Positions 8,846 through 16,108 of a stretch of DNA of 64,000 bases are shown here, in pieces. The notes beneath the pieces are model-generated. The model was not told the origin of the DNA and searched no databases. It saw only the letters and a list, made by a program, of their open reading frames with translations. A program made the translations under genes and the position numbers. The stretch is from Arenibacter echinorum (GTDB lineage: Bacteria > Bacteroidota > Bacteroidia > Flavobacteriales > Flavobacteriaceae), in assembly GCF_003259375.1 (NCBI RefSeq), contig NZ_QLLN01000005.1, positions 490,362-554,361 on the forward strand. The letters run 5' to 3'. Every line of letters begins with the position of its first letter. The first letter of the stretch is position 1.

Positions 8846-9236
8846 AATTGAAAATATTTATGTCCACATTGTTGCAGACGGTTAATAATTGATTTAAAAA
8901 TGATTTACTTTTTATATCTCGAGCGTTTTCCTTTTTTTGATTTTTTTGTACGGTTTCATTTTTAGGATTTGGATACGCTTTCATGATTTCCTGATTTAGA
9001 CTTACTTCCCATAGTGCTCTCACTGTTACCTTTTTTGATGCTATACAGTGCACAACATTCGAACTTGGCAAGACGTATAAATAGGAGCGAGTGGAGCCTG
9101 CCTAGAGTGCAGGCGAAGAGAGCCTGGTTTATGCCGTCGCACAAGACCGAATGTTGTTATTTCGCTATCGAAAAAAGGTTAGAGGGACTGAGGAAGAGGT
9201 AAGTATAGAACATCCAATGAAAAGAAAACAGAACCT
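8846..9236. other. Non-coding region with a 106-nt symmetric structured element
   Basis: No convincing gene. Its core is an imperfect palindrome at 9052-9157 listed separately. The start of this stretch contains GGTTAATAATTG, i.e. ATTATTAACC on the minus strand upstream of ssb, related to the leaders of the next two genes. Confidence 0.5.
9052..9157. ncRNA. Structured 106-nt palindromic element (RNA or DNA-folded site)
   Basis: The ends ACAACATTCG (9052-9061) and CGAATGTTGT (9148-9157) pair perfectly. Inside them CTTG/CAAG (9064-9067 with 9142-9145) pairs, then GACG-T-ATAAA (9072-9081 with 9128-9138, one bulge and one G-U), and at the exact centre GCCTGC (9096-9101) pairs with GCAGGC (9109-9114) around a 7-nt loop. 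The element is more GC-rich than its flanks. It could be a small RNA on either strand, an oriT or oriV-type folded site, or a single-strand recombination site. The class is not recognised. Confidence 0.45.
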
Positions 9237-9449
9237 ATGAAACGGTACAAAGTGAACTTTAAAGATTCCGATCAGTTCTTACCGTCATATGCAGCGCCTT
9301 TGTTCATTTTCACAACGATTAATTTTTTTAACGAAGTGGGCAAAGCGGACTTGAGCTATTTTTTTATGGATGGGGAGAGGCTGGGGCCCATAAAACAATG
9401 GCTCGTGTCCAAGATGGGCATGAGGCTTATTGCCCGAAATGTAATGTAG
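9237..9449 (+). CDS. Small hypothetical protein, possibly a gene remnant
   Basis: A 70-residue plus-strand frame (MKRYKVNFKDSDQF start, DGERLGPIKQWLVSKMG near the end) with protein-like composition but no recognised family. The same frame stays protein-like after the TAG at 9447-9449 (EQCAEELVALNRITNIYSN), which hints at an interrupted longer gene running into the 3' end of the oppositely oriented nuclease gene. No promoter was identified. It may equally be spurious. Confidence 0.25.
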   Translation: MKRYKVNFKDSDQFLPSYAAPLFIFTTINFFNEVGKADLSYFFMDGERLGPIKQWLVSKMGMRLIARNVM

Positions 9450-9496
9450 GAGCAATGTGCCGAAGAGTTGGTAGCCTTAAATAGAATTACCAATAT

Positions 9497-10645
9497 TTAT
9501 TCCAATATGGGAAAGTATGTTCTTGATTGCCATTTGGCATTATCGAACTCTCCCCATATCAAGGGATGGGAACTAGCGGCATGCACCTTATTTTTTAATG
9601 TAGGATATACTTCCCAATTTGAATTTCTCTCCGGCCACATCCCCTTGCGATTAAGTCCACAAGCAATAAGCTTTTGGGTCATCTCAAAGGAAAGTAACAT
9701 ATAGTCCTTCTGTTTAATGTTAACTCCCATACGATAGGCACCCATTCGGAAATATCCTGCATCTTCGCCCTTGTCCTTGTCCGCCCTACACCTTGGATTT
9801 CTGGACACATCTTCCAGATCGGTCTCCCGAAGGAGCGGAGAAAGACAGTCACTATATGACACATCGTTCAGGGTGCCACAGACGAGAATCAATTCCTTTC
9901 CTTCTGCTTTCATTTTGTCATAGATGGAGGCAACCTTCCTGGCTTGTATTTTTCTTTTGGATTCGTTGTCCGATGAAAATTGACTGGATAGGATATACAG
10001 CGTTTCCCCTTCAGGTGTGGTTATAGTATATTCTTGGCAATCAATATCAAAAATGGGATCCGCCCTATCCACAAAATCCAATCCATGACTTTTTACGGCA
10101 TCCAATCGATAACCATTTTTGGTCAATATTCCCATACTCAATCCGCGGGCATCATTCCCTTCCAGGACCAAGATTTGGTCATAGGGAACGATATCATATT
10201 CCTTTAAAAATATACTATTGAAATCCATTAACGATGCCTTGTCTTCAACCTCCTGTAGTATTAAAATATCCGGGTCAATTTCCGAGACCAACCTCGCCTT
10301 ATTTAGGATTGCTTTATGATCGATTGCCACTGAATGTAGGGCTATCCATCCGTTCCAATCGGTAAGCTGCGAAGCCCTGTTTTCATTGGTATAGCCTCTT
10401 TGTTTTAAAAATAGCTCCCCCTGTCTTTTTCTAAGTACCCCATAAGGGTGGTTATCGATATTTTCAAATCCTAATAAAAAGGTAAGTTCCCGAATGCGTT
10501 CCATATCATTTACACTTTTTTGCATTCTTGGCATTAGGGCATCCAATTCCGAAATCCAATTGGTCACACATTTGGTCAGGCCGTTTCTTATCAAGCTTTT
10601 GTCACGATGAAAGAGATTTTCAATATTCAAGGTTGCTATTTTCAT
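9497..10645 (-). CDS. Endonuclease/exonuclease/phosphatase-family protein
   Basis: About 382 residues using the Met of MKIATLNIENLF; this start leaves a 10-bp gap after the upstream ATPase gene, whereas a longer frame would overlap it. EEP-fold landmarks are the first strand TLNIENL (Asn metal ligand), ILQEVED with its glutamate near residue 132, LVCGTLND in place of the usual GDFND, and a C-terminal ASSHPLIWGEF in place of SDHxPV. These substitutions at the Asp/His sites are unusual and may alter catalysis. EEP proteins cleave phosphodiesters of nucleic acids or lipids; on this element a nucleic-acid substrate is plausible. It lies in the replication gene block between ssb and the DnaC-like ATPase. 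Confidence 0.75.
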   Translation of the reverse strand: MKIATLNIENLFHRDKSLIRNGLTKCVTNWISELDALMPRMQKSVNDMERIRELTFLLGFENIDNHPYGVLRKRQGELFLKQRGYTNENRASQLTDWNGWIALHSVAIDHKAILNKARLVSEIDPDILILQEVEDKASLMDFNSIFLKEYDIVPYDQILVLEGNDARGLSMGILTKNGYRLDAVKSHGLDFVDRADPIFDIDCQEYTITTPEGETLYILSSQFSSDNESKRKIQARKVASIYDKMKAEGKELILVCGTLNDVSYSDCLSPLLRETDLEDVSRNPRCRADKDKGEDAGYFRMGAYRMGVNIKQKDYMLLSFEMTQKLIACGLNRKGMWPERNSNWEVYPTLKNKVHAASSHPLIWGEFDNAKWQSRTYFPILE

Positions 10646-10655
10646 TGTTTTAGTT

Positions 10656-11339
10656 TTAGATTCTTTTATCCTTAGTGTTATTTTCAAATGCAATTAAGTT
10701 GAACATTTGGCGCATCCGGCTTCGGACCCTTTTCCCGTAACGCTCCTCTAATTCCTCGGCATTCAGATTGGTGGTAACGTGAGTGCATATTTTGGTTTTC
10801 TGGAACAGTTCGAACCGCGATATCAACACCTCGCCCAATACATTGCAATCCTTTCCAAAATATGTTCCCAAGGGTTCCACACCCAGATCATCGAAGCAAT
10901 AAAACCTACCTTTTCCATAATCCTCGATGATTTTATATCCAATATGGTTGAAGGCAAAAGTGATGTTACGGGCAGGAATAATTTCATAGGTCCTTTTATG
11001 CGGGACAAGATGTCGAATCAATCGCATCATGCTTGTCTTGCCACATCCCACAGGGCCGGTCAACAATATACCTTTGTTTGTGTCTATTTCCATTTTCCTG
11101 CAATTCTCGATATCCTTTACCATGTAACTGCATAGCTTTAGGAAAGTGCCCTTATCCTCTCCTCTAACCTTAAAACTTTCTCCGAATAGCGACCTGCCCT
11201 TGGCATCCAGATAAGTGAGCACTTTGGAAAAGTCGTAATCAATACGCTTGCCATCAAAGCTTCCCAGGCAGTATTCAATGCCACCTTCCATCAAAATATG
11301 TGGGCACAGATTTACCATTTTATCACAAGGGTTCCCCAT
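10656..11339 (-). CDS. DnaC-like AAA+ ATPase
   Basis: 227 residues with Walker A GPVGCGKT at 95-102 and Walker B FYCFDDLG near residue 145, the layout of DnaC/IstB-type helicase-loader ATPases. It overlaps the upstream replication-initiator-like gene by 17 bp, indicating coupled expression. Its likely role is loading a helicase during element replication. The neighbours (primosome-like initiator, ssb, mob genes) match replication modules of Bacteroidota integrative elements. Confidence 0.75.
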   Translation of the reverse strand: MGNPCDKMVNLCPHILMEGGIEYCLGSFDGKRIDYDFSKVLTYLDAKGRSLFGESFKVRGEDKGTFLKLCSYMVKDIENCRKMEIDTNKGILLTGPVGCGKTSMMRLIRHLVPHKRTYEIIPARNITFAFNHIGYKIIEDYGKGRFYCFDDLGVEPLGTYFGKDCNVLGEVLISRFELFQKTKICTHVTTNLNAEELEERYGKRVRSRMRQMFNLIAFENNTKDKRI

Positions 11340-12000
11340 AATTTTTGTTTATTGAAATATCCAAGAAATCCTTTTTAAGTTTATTGTTCGATCGTCCTAA
11401 AAAAGCACCCTCTCGATCTGATTCCATTGCCCTAAGCATCCATTTTTTTGCCATAGCCTTCCAGTCCTCAATTGTTGATTTCCTTCCTACCTTCCATCCC
11501 ACACCTTGATAGTGGTTGTAGAATTTGGTACCCTCCATTATTGGCCATTTATTTTTTTTAAAAAATTTAATAACAGCATCTTCATTTTTTGGATGGCGCT
11601 CTTTAGAGCGTTTATTTTCTGTTTTAATTTGTTTATTATAGTTTATATTAGGTACTAATGCTTGTTCCACTACTTGTTCATTACTTGTCCCAGTGGTCGT
11701 ACCACTAGTTGTACAGAATTTGAGCAACCTGATTTTACTGCCCTTGAATGGATTATGGGATGGCATATAATGAATATATTTCCAATCGTCAAGTCTTCTA
11801 AGGCAACGGTGGTAGGTGGCTTTTGATCCTATTTTTGCCATTTCCATGACTTCCTCGCGATTGATGTAGAAAATCTCCGGAAATCTATTGATGTTCCAAA
11901 ATTGAAACAGGGCCATATACAAACTCACATGGGTGGGGTTTAGCCTTGAATCTTTGGCAAAATGTTGGAATACCGAATTGAGGTGTCTTATATAGTTCAT
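11323..12000 (-). CDS. Replication-initiator-like / DnaD-type winged-helix protein
   Basis: 225 residues. The N-terminal 95 residues (HVSLYMALFQFWN, INREEVMEMAKIGSKATYHRCLRRL) look like a winged helix that binds DNA. The middle is a low-complexity Thr/Lys-rich linker (about 95-135), and the C-terminal part (VIKFFKKNKWP...AMAKKWM) resembles the DnaB-like partner domain of primosomal proteins. The ATG overlaps the stop of the upstream HTH gene by 4 bases (ATGA type), and the 3' end overlaps the ATPase gene. Function is inferred from architecture and context; it could also be a transcriptional regulator. Confidence 0.55.
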   Translation of the reverse strand: MNYIRHLNSVFQHFAKDSRLNPTHVSLYMALFQFWNINRFPEIFYINREEVMEMAKIGSKATYHRCLRRLDDWKYIHYMPSHNPFKGSKIRLLKFCTTSGTTTGTSNEQVVEQALVPNINYNKQIKTENKRSKERHPKNEDAVIKFFKKNKWPIMEGTKFYNHYQGVGWKVGRKSTIEDWKAMAKKWMLRAMESDREGAFLGRSNNKLKKDFLDISINKNYGEPL

Positions 12001-12287
12001 TTTTTTTGTTTTGAGTTCTTAACAAGGTTATCCATTAGAATTCTTTGTATTTGCTCCGCATCGTAAAATATAAGCCCTCCTATTTTTGTAAAGGATAAAA
12101 TGCCGCTGCGGCGCAGACTCCGCAACGTTCCAGAGCTAATGTTGAGCATGTTCATAACCTGGGTGCTCTTGAGCCATTCCTTTTTAATGACCTTGGCCTG
12201 GTTTTCGTGTAAAAGTTCCTTGATTTCCCCCAGAAGTTCAATTTTAAATTCCCGAAGATCGTCCGTAGTGATAATAGCCGTTGGCAT
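11997..12287 (-). CDS. Helix-turn-helix (excisionase/MerR-like) protein
   Basis: 96 residues from the Met of MPTAIITTDDLREF, a typical start for this family; an in-frame upstream Met at 12344 adds 19 residues without the family's sequence and is less likely. The C-terminal half has WLKSTQVMNMLNISSGTLRSLRRSGIL followed by a recognition wing, the HTH_17 layout found in excisionases and element regulators. It is the first gene of the replication operon and lies about 90 bp downstream (minus strand) of an inverted-repeat arm at 12377-12392 that could be its operator. DNA-binding is confident; regulator versus recombination-directionality role is undecided. Confidence 0.75.
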   Translation of the reverse strand: MPTAIITTDDLREFKIELLGEIKELLHENQAKVIKKEWLKSTQVMNMLNISSGTLRSLRRSGILSFTKIGGLIFYDAEQIQRILMDNLVKNSKQKK

Positions 12288-12376
12288 ATCGATTGATTTA
12301 ATACAGAACCTACTTAATTGTTGTAGTCTGTGATTCGGACACAAAAATGAAAAAGAGTTTTGGAATAAATAGCCAA

Positions 12377-12513
12377 GTCATAGTCAGTTGACATAAATTA
12401 TTATTGCATTAAATTCGAAGAAATTGGTAGGAAAATACCCCGAATTAAATACAAATTTTGGCATAATTTGATTTATTCCGTTTGGAAATGTTAAACAGTC
12501 AATTGACTATGAC
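12377..12513. promoter_or_regulatory. 16-bp inverted repeat pair between rteC and the HTH operon
   Basis: GTCATAGTCAGTTGAC at 12377-12392 and GTCAATTGACTATGAC at 12498-12513 are reverse complements with one mismatch, 105 bp apart. A second, weaker pair (ATTAAATTCG / CGAATTAAAT) is nested inside. The left arm lies about 90 bp upstream of the HTH start and the right arm just after the rteC stop. Probably binding sites for an element regulator or recombination directionality factor. Confidence 0.5.
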
Positions 12514-12523
12514 CTGACATTTT

Positions 12524-13339
12524 TTAATCGTCCAGATCAGTAATCCAATACTGTAGGGAATTTTTCAGTTTATCCAGAAACTTGGTTGGGTGGGTACGGT
12601 TTCTAATTCGGACCGAGGTATGGTGATAATCCCCCAGACCCACGCCAGTAACCTGTTCTAGGAATAGCATCACAGATTTTAAACTGGCATTGCCATGGTT
12701 TATGATGCCACTATAAAATAAGGCGAACCCCAGCTCAGTGAGGGCAATTTTTGACCCGGTCCAGTTGATTTTGGGAATAGGTATTTTCGGTAAGGGCATA
12801 GAAGTACTCAATTTTTGTTGAAGAAATTGCAAGAATCCTTGGTAACCCAATATCTGGGCAATCAATACATCATGGGAAGCACTAAATTCCGAATCAAAAC
12901 TATGTCCAATTCGACCAGTACAGACAAATAAATTTCTATTCTTTCTTAAAAAATACTGTGAATCCAATGCACTGTTTTCCAGTTCAAGATATAGCACCAT
13001 ATCTTTATGACCAGCCAAAAAAGCATTTACGTCCCGGATCTTTCTTACTATAATTTCGTTGTTCATACCATAAGCTATATTAGGGAAGTCCAACTCAAAT
13101 GTAAGTTGATGGGAATATCGCAAAAGGAGACCAAAAAGCAAGGGCTTGTCCTTTTTAAAGAATCGAATTTCTGAAGCTTCATCAGGAAAGCCATGGACTA
13201 TCACTGCTTTACGATAATCTTCCAATATCTTTTGGCAAAAAGAAATGGCCTTATCAAATGACGCAATTGGGTTGCTGAACGATTGCTCAATCTGGAGCAG
13301 TTCTGATTCAATTTCACTTCGTGACCTTACCCAATCCAT
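12524..13339 (-). CDS. rteC: RteC-type regulator of element excision/transfer
   Basis: 271 residues resembling RteC along the whole length, including the C-terminal signature RNRTHPTKFLDKLKNSLQYW and an internal helix-turn-helix-like region around LTELGFALFYSGIINHG. In CTnDOT, RteC activates the excision gene under control of RteA/RteB; no RteA/RteB pair is visible here. The upstream region (13340-13450) carries two copies of a palindromic motif shared with the peptide-export cluster, so control by the TPR/AraC protein encoded at 16.1-17.8 kb is possible. The protein family is confident; the regulatory wiring is inferred. Confidence 0.82.
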   Translation of the reverse strand: MDWVRSRSEIESELLQIEQSFSNPIASFDKAISFCQKILEDYRKAVIVHGFPDEASEIRFFKKDKPLLFGLLLRYSHQLTFELDFPNIAYGMNNEIIVRKIRDVNAFLAGHKDMVLYLELENSALDSQYFLRKNRNLFVCTGRIGHSFDSEFSASHDVLIAQILGYQGFLQFLQQKLSTSMPLPKIPIPKINWTGSKIALTELGFALFYSGIINHGNASLKSVMLFLEQVTGVGLGDYHHTSVRIRNRTHPTKFLDKLKNSLQYWITDLDD

Positions 13340-13650
13340 CTTTTCTCTTTTAACCCTTTGTCATTACCTCTAATATCTAGAAATAAGTAAGGCAAAAAAA
13401 GCCGGAGCCACCTTCATTTATAAACGAAAGGTGTGCATTTATAAATGACGGGGTAATAACTAGAAATTTTCTGAGATCATGAAAATTTAAACTATCAGTG
13501 TATTCTAAACCTAGTTCAGATTAGGGTCAAGGAAATTAAATAGAGCACTATTATTGATATCAAGTAAATTAGGCTTTTAAGTTGAACGCTCTTATGAATT
13601 CCAATAAATTAGAATAACCAATACAGCATCCAAAAGGGAGAAGAAATTGT
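13340..13650. other. Intergenic region upstream of rteC
   Basis: 311 bases without a gene. It holds the two TTTATAAA palindromes upstream of rteC (13415-13426 and 13436-13447). The remainder is AT-rich with nothing recognised; it also has to hold the 3' flank of the peptidase gene. Confidence 0.5.
13415..13450 (-). promoter_or_regulatory. Paired palindromic operator upstream of rteC
   Basis: CATTTATAAACG (13415-13426) and the perfect palindrome CATTTATAAATG (13436-13447, continued by ACG) are exactly 21 bp apart, i.e. on the same face of the helix. They lie 76-111 bp upstream of the rteC start. The 13-mer TTTATAAATGACG recurs at 16097-16108 and 21383-21395. Confidence 0.5.
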
Positions 13651-15810
13651 CTAGTACTTCATATTAGACTTGGCAAAACTAAAAATTCGTGCATTCAGGT
13701 CTATAGAAGTGTCATAACCTTGTGAATTCTCATGACCATAATGATAATCGATATCCATCAATATAGGAACTTTTCCTTGATTGTATTTTTGAAGCTTCGC
13801 AATATATTTACCGCTATCCCACAAGGGGATCCTGTCGTCGTTGTTGCTAGGCATAATCAAGGTAGCAGGATAATTTTTTTTGGATCTCAAGTTTAAGTAT
13901 GGGTCCATTTGTACAAGCCCAAGGCATTCCAAGCTATCTTTTACCGTACCATACTCAATATAACTGGTACTGCTGGACATCGTAGAGGATTCGAGTCCAA
14001 ACGGGTGCATTCTAGGCACTTCGGCAATAAAGGAAGAATATAATTCAGGACATTCATTGACAGCCATACCTGCCGTAATACCACCAGCACTATTGGTGTA
14101 AAGTGAGACCAATCCTTTTCGAGTGTACCCCTTTTCAATTAAAGATTTGGTACAAGCGATAAGGTCTCTCCATGAATTATATTTTAAGGCTTTCATTCCT
14201 TGAATATGCCATTCTTCGCCCTTTTCCCCTCCACCGCGAACATGCGGGAAGGCAAGAATACCCCCTTGACTTACCCAATCCAGATATGTGGGCGAAAAGA
14301 ATGGGCTCATACTTTCCCCATAAGCGCCGTATACATATATAAATACTTCGTTATTGGAATCAAGTTTTATATCTTTTTTATAGACCAAGGAAAGAGGTAC
14401 TTCTACCCCATCATGGGAAGTGACCAAAATCTGTTTGGAGGTTATGTTGCGGAATTCAGGAAAGTTGGCAGAATCCAAAAGCCCTTCGTTAATAAATTTT
14501 CCATGTGGATCTATATAATATCGAACGTAATTTGAAGTCCAACCATCCACACCAATACCAATTTTGTTGTGAGTAACCGATTCCCCTAAAAATGAAGCAT
14601 AGCCCGGTACAAAGGGCGGTTTTAGTTGAATAGTATTTTGTAAACTGTCAATTCGAAAAATAGATATCTCAACCCCATATTTTTCCCGAATAAAATATAT
14701 GTTGTCTTTAGTAATCTCAAATTGGGTAATGGGTTCTTCACGACTACCGGTAGCAAGAATTAATGGCTTATCAAATTTGGGACGTTCAATATCTACTTGA
14801 CAAAGTTGATTTCCGTTTGGAGTAGCTCTACGATATATAAAATGTTGGCCCCTTATTTCGCCCTGATTATAATAAATCTTATCTATAGTCTTAAAGAACG
14901 GCTTCCACTGGGGACTTCCTTTCATTACATCACTTAATTTGGCAATAAAACTATCGTAAAACATGCCTGATTTAGCAGAATATCCTATTATGTAGGAATC
15001 CCAACTAGAGCCTATTTTTACCTTGGGGAAATAATCAGAGGCAATTCCCAAAAAACTATCATCTCCAAAAATAGGCGTTCGTTTTTGAGGATTATCCCCA
15101 AAAAAATGGATAGCTGAAAAAGATTGCCTTTTGTACCTGGCGTCCGACTGTTCAACAAAAGGAAAGTAAAGATATATTATCCCTGAGTTATCAGGCAACC
15201 ACTGTATTCCTCCAAAATCCGGATTAATTTGTGTTATTTGGTCCTTTAAAATTTTTTTAGTTTCCAAATCATAAAAGATAATGGTAGAGGTAAATTCCTC
15301 CCTTGGATCCAACCCAATCGCTATCTTACTTCCGTCAAAAGAGGGTTCTAAATAGCTTATATTTTTACTCTTGATGGCATAAGTACTCGGATCAAAAAGA
15401 ACAGTTTCTTTATTGGACAGTTTTTCCTTATAGTATAGCAGGTCAATATCCTTTGTTTCGTCATAGCGCAAATAGAAGTAATTCCCTTTTTCATCTATAC
15501 GTATGTTACTGATATTACCTCTGCTCCTACCTTCTAATTCCTGGAAACGCTTTTTAAACTGCCTAAAACGTTGATTGTTTAAAAAATAAGTTTCGGCCAA
15601 AGAATCCTGTGCTTTCAACCAATTTTGGACTTTGGGGTCTTTCAAATTCGTTAAATTATGGTAACTATCCACCACTGACATTCCAAAATGCTTATGGGAT
15701 ATAGAGTATTCGGCAATTTCTGGATAATTCCAAGAATCCGCTTCCTGCCTATTGTTACAGGAAGTAATCAAGCAAAAAAGACCAGAATATAATAAGATGT
15801 ACCTTATCAT
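13651..15810 (-). CDS. Prolyl-oligopeptidase-family (S9) lipoprotein
   Basis: 719 residues. It has a lipoprotein signal with lipobox ITSC18 and is therefore expected at the periplasmic face of a membrane. The N-terminal beta-propeller part (about 90-450) is followed by an alpha/beta-hydrolase domain with the probable triad S574 (YTNSAGG), D658 or D659 (NNDDRIPLW) and H693 (DYHYGHE). The nucleophile elbow begins with Thr rather than the usual Gly, but the Ser-x-Gly-Gly end is kept. S9 enzymes cleave short peptides, typically after proline. The gene follows the double-glycine peptide gene by 73 bp, and the predicted mature peptide has two prolines, so maturation, turnover or self-protection are plausible roles. 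Family secure, substrate inferred. Confidence 0.85.
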   Translation of the reverse strand: MIRYILLYSGLFCLITSCNNRQEADSWNYPEIAEYSISHKHFGMSVVDSYHNLTNLKDPKVQNWLKAQDSLAETYFLNNQRFRQFKKRFQELEGRSRGNISNIRIDEKGNYFYLRYDETKDIDLLYYKEKLSNKETVLFDPSTYAIKSKNISYLEPSFDGSKIAIGLDPREEFTSTIIFYDLETKKILKDQITQINPDFGGIQWLPDNSGIIYLYFPFVEQSDARYKRQSFSAIHFFGDNPQKRTPIFGDDSFLGIASDYFPKVKIGSSWDSYIIGYSAKSGMFYDSFIAKLSDVMKGSPQWKPFFKTIDKIYYNQGEIRGQHFIYRRATPNGNQLCQVDIERPKFDKPLILATGSREEPITQFEITKDNIYFIREKYGVEISIFRIDSLQNTIQLKPPFVPGYASFLGESVTHNKIGIGVDGWTSNYVRYYIDPHGKFINEGLLDSANFPEFRNITSKQILVTSHDGVEVPLSLVYKKDIKLDSNNEVFIYVYGAYGESMSPFFSPTYLDWVSQGGILAFPHVRGGGEKGEEWHIQGMKALKYNSWRDLIACTKSLIEKGYTRKGLVSLYTNSAGGITAGMAVNECPELYSSFIAEVPRMHPFGLESSTMSSSTSYIEYGTVKDSLECLGLVQMDPYLNLRSKKNYPATLIMPSNNDDRIPLWDSGKYIAKLQKYNQGKVPILMDIDYHYGHENSQGYDTSIDLNARIFSFAKSNMKY

Positions 15811-15883
15811 TGTTTTTTAATTTTAAAACGTAGAAATCTAAGACCGGCCGAAGCGATCGCTGAATTTATAGTAACTTAAAGTA

Positions 15884-16009
15884 TTAGTCTCTGTGTCCCC
15901 TTTTCGGCCTTTTAATTTTATCAGTATCGATAGGCCCATCTCCACCGCCCTTAATTTTAGTCAAGTTCTTTAATGCTCTTTTTTTGAAGTCTTCCATTTT
16001 TTTTCTCAT
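15884..16009 (-). CDS. Double-glycine leader peptide precursor (41 aa), probable cargo of the C39 exporter
   Basis: A 41-codon gene. The leader (residues 1-22) is amphipathic and lysine-rich and ends in LKNLTKIKGG, the classical hydrophobic spacing before Gly-Gly recognised by C39 peptidase ABC exporters. Cleavage after G22 gives a 19-residue peptide GDGPIDTDKIKRPKRGHRD, with no Cys and an excess of basic residues, so lanthionine or disulfide formation is not expected. An internal Met (codon 5) could also start translation. A palindromic motif lies about 85 bp upstream. The gene sits between the TPR/AraC regulator and the S9 peptidase, with exporter and adaptor just upstream in the same direction. 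It could be a bacteriocin or a signalling peptide. Found by translating by hand. Confidence 0.75.
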   Translation of the reverse strand: MRKKMEDFKKRALKNLTKIKGGGDGPIDTDKIKRPKRGHRD

Positions 16010-16093
16010 GATTTCCGGTTTTAATAGTTAATAAATTAAAGGTTTATCCCAAGATAGCCCGTGTTGTAAAAAACTACAAATAATATATCCTAC

Positions 16094-16108
16094 CATTTAT
16101 AAATGACG
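16094..16108 (-). promoter_or_regulatory. Palindromic motif upstream of the GG-peptide gene
   Basis: Perfect 12-bp palindrome CATTTATAAATG (16094-16105) followed by ACG, about 85 bp upstream of the peptide start. It overlaps the stop codon of the regulator gene (the TAA is inside the palindrome). The same 13-mer occurs upstream of the exporter gene and rteC. Confidence 0.5.

Noticed and set aside
8775..9144. Two minus-strand frames upstream of ssb
   Set aside because: They overlap ssb or the palindromic element and each other, and show no recognisable domain; the symmetric structure explains the region better.
9014..9202. Plus-strand frame of about 62 codons across the palindromic element
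   Set aside because: It runs through the structured element and has no family resemblance; likely spurious.
15852..15861. AGCGATCGCT palindrome between peptide and peptidase genes
   Set aside because: A single 10-bp palindrome without T-run or repeats elsewhere; not enough to call a terminator or operator.
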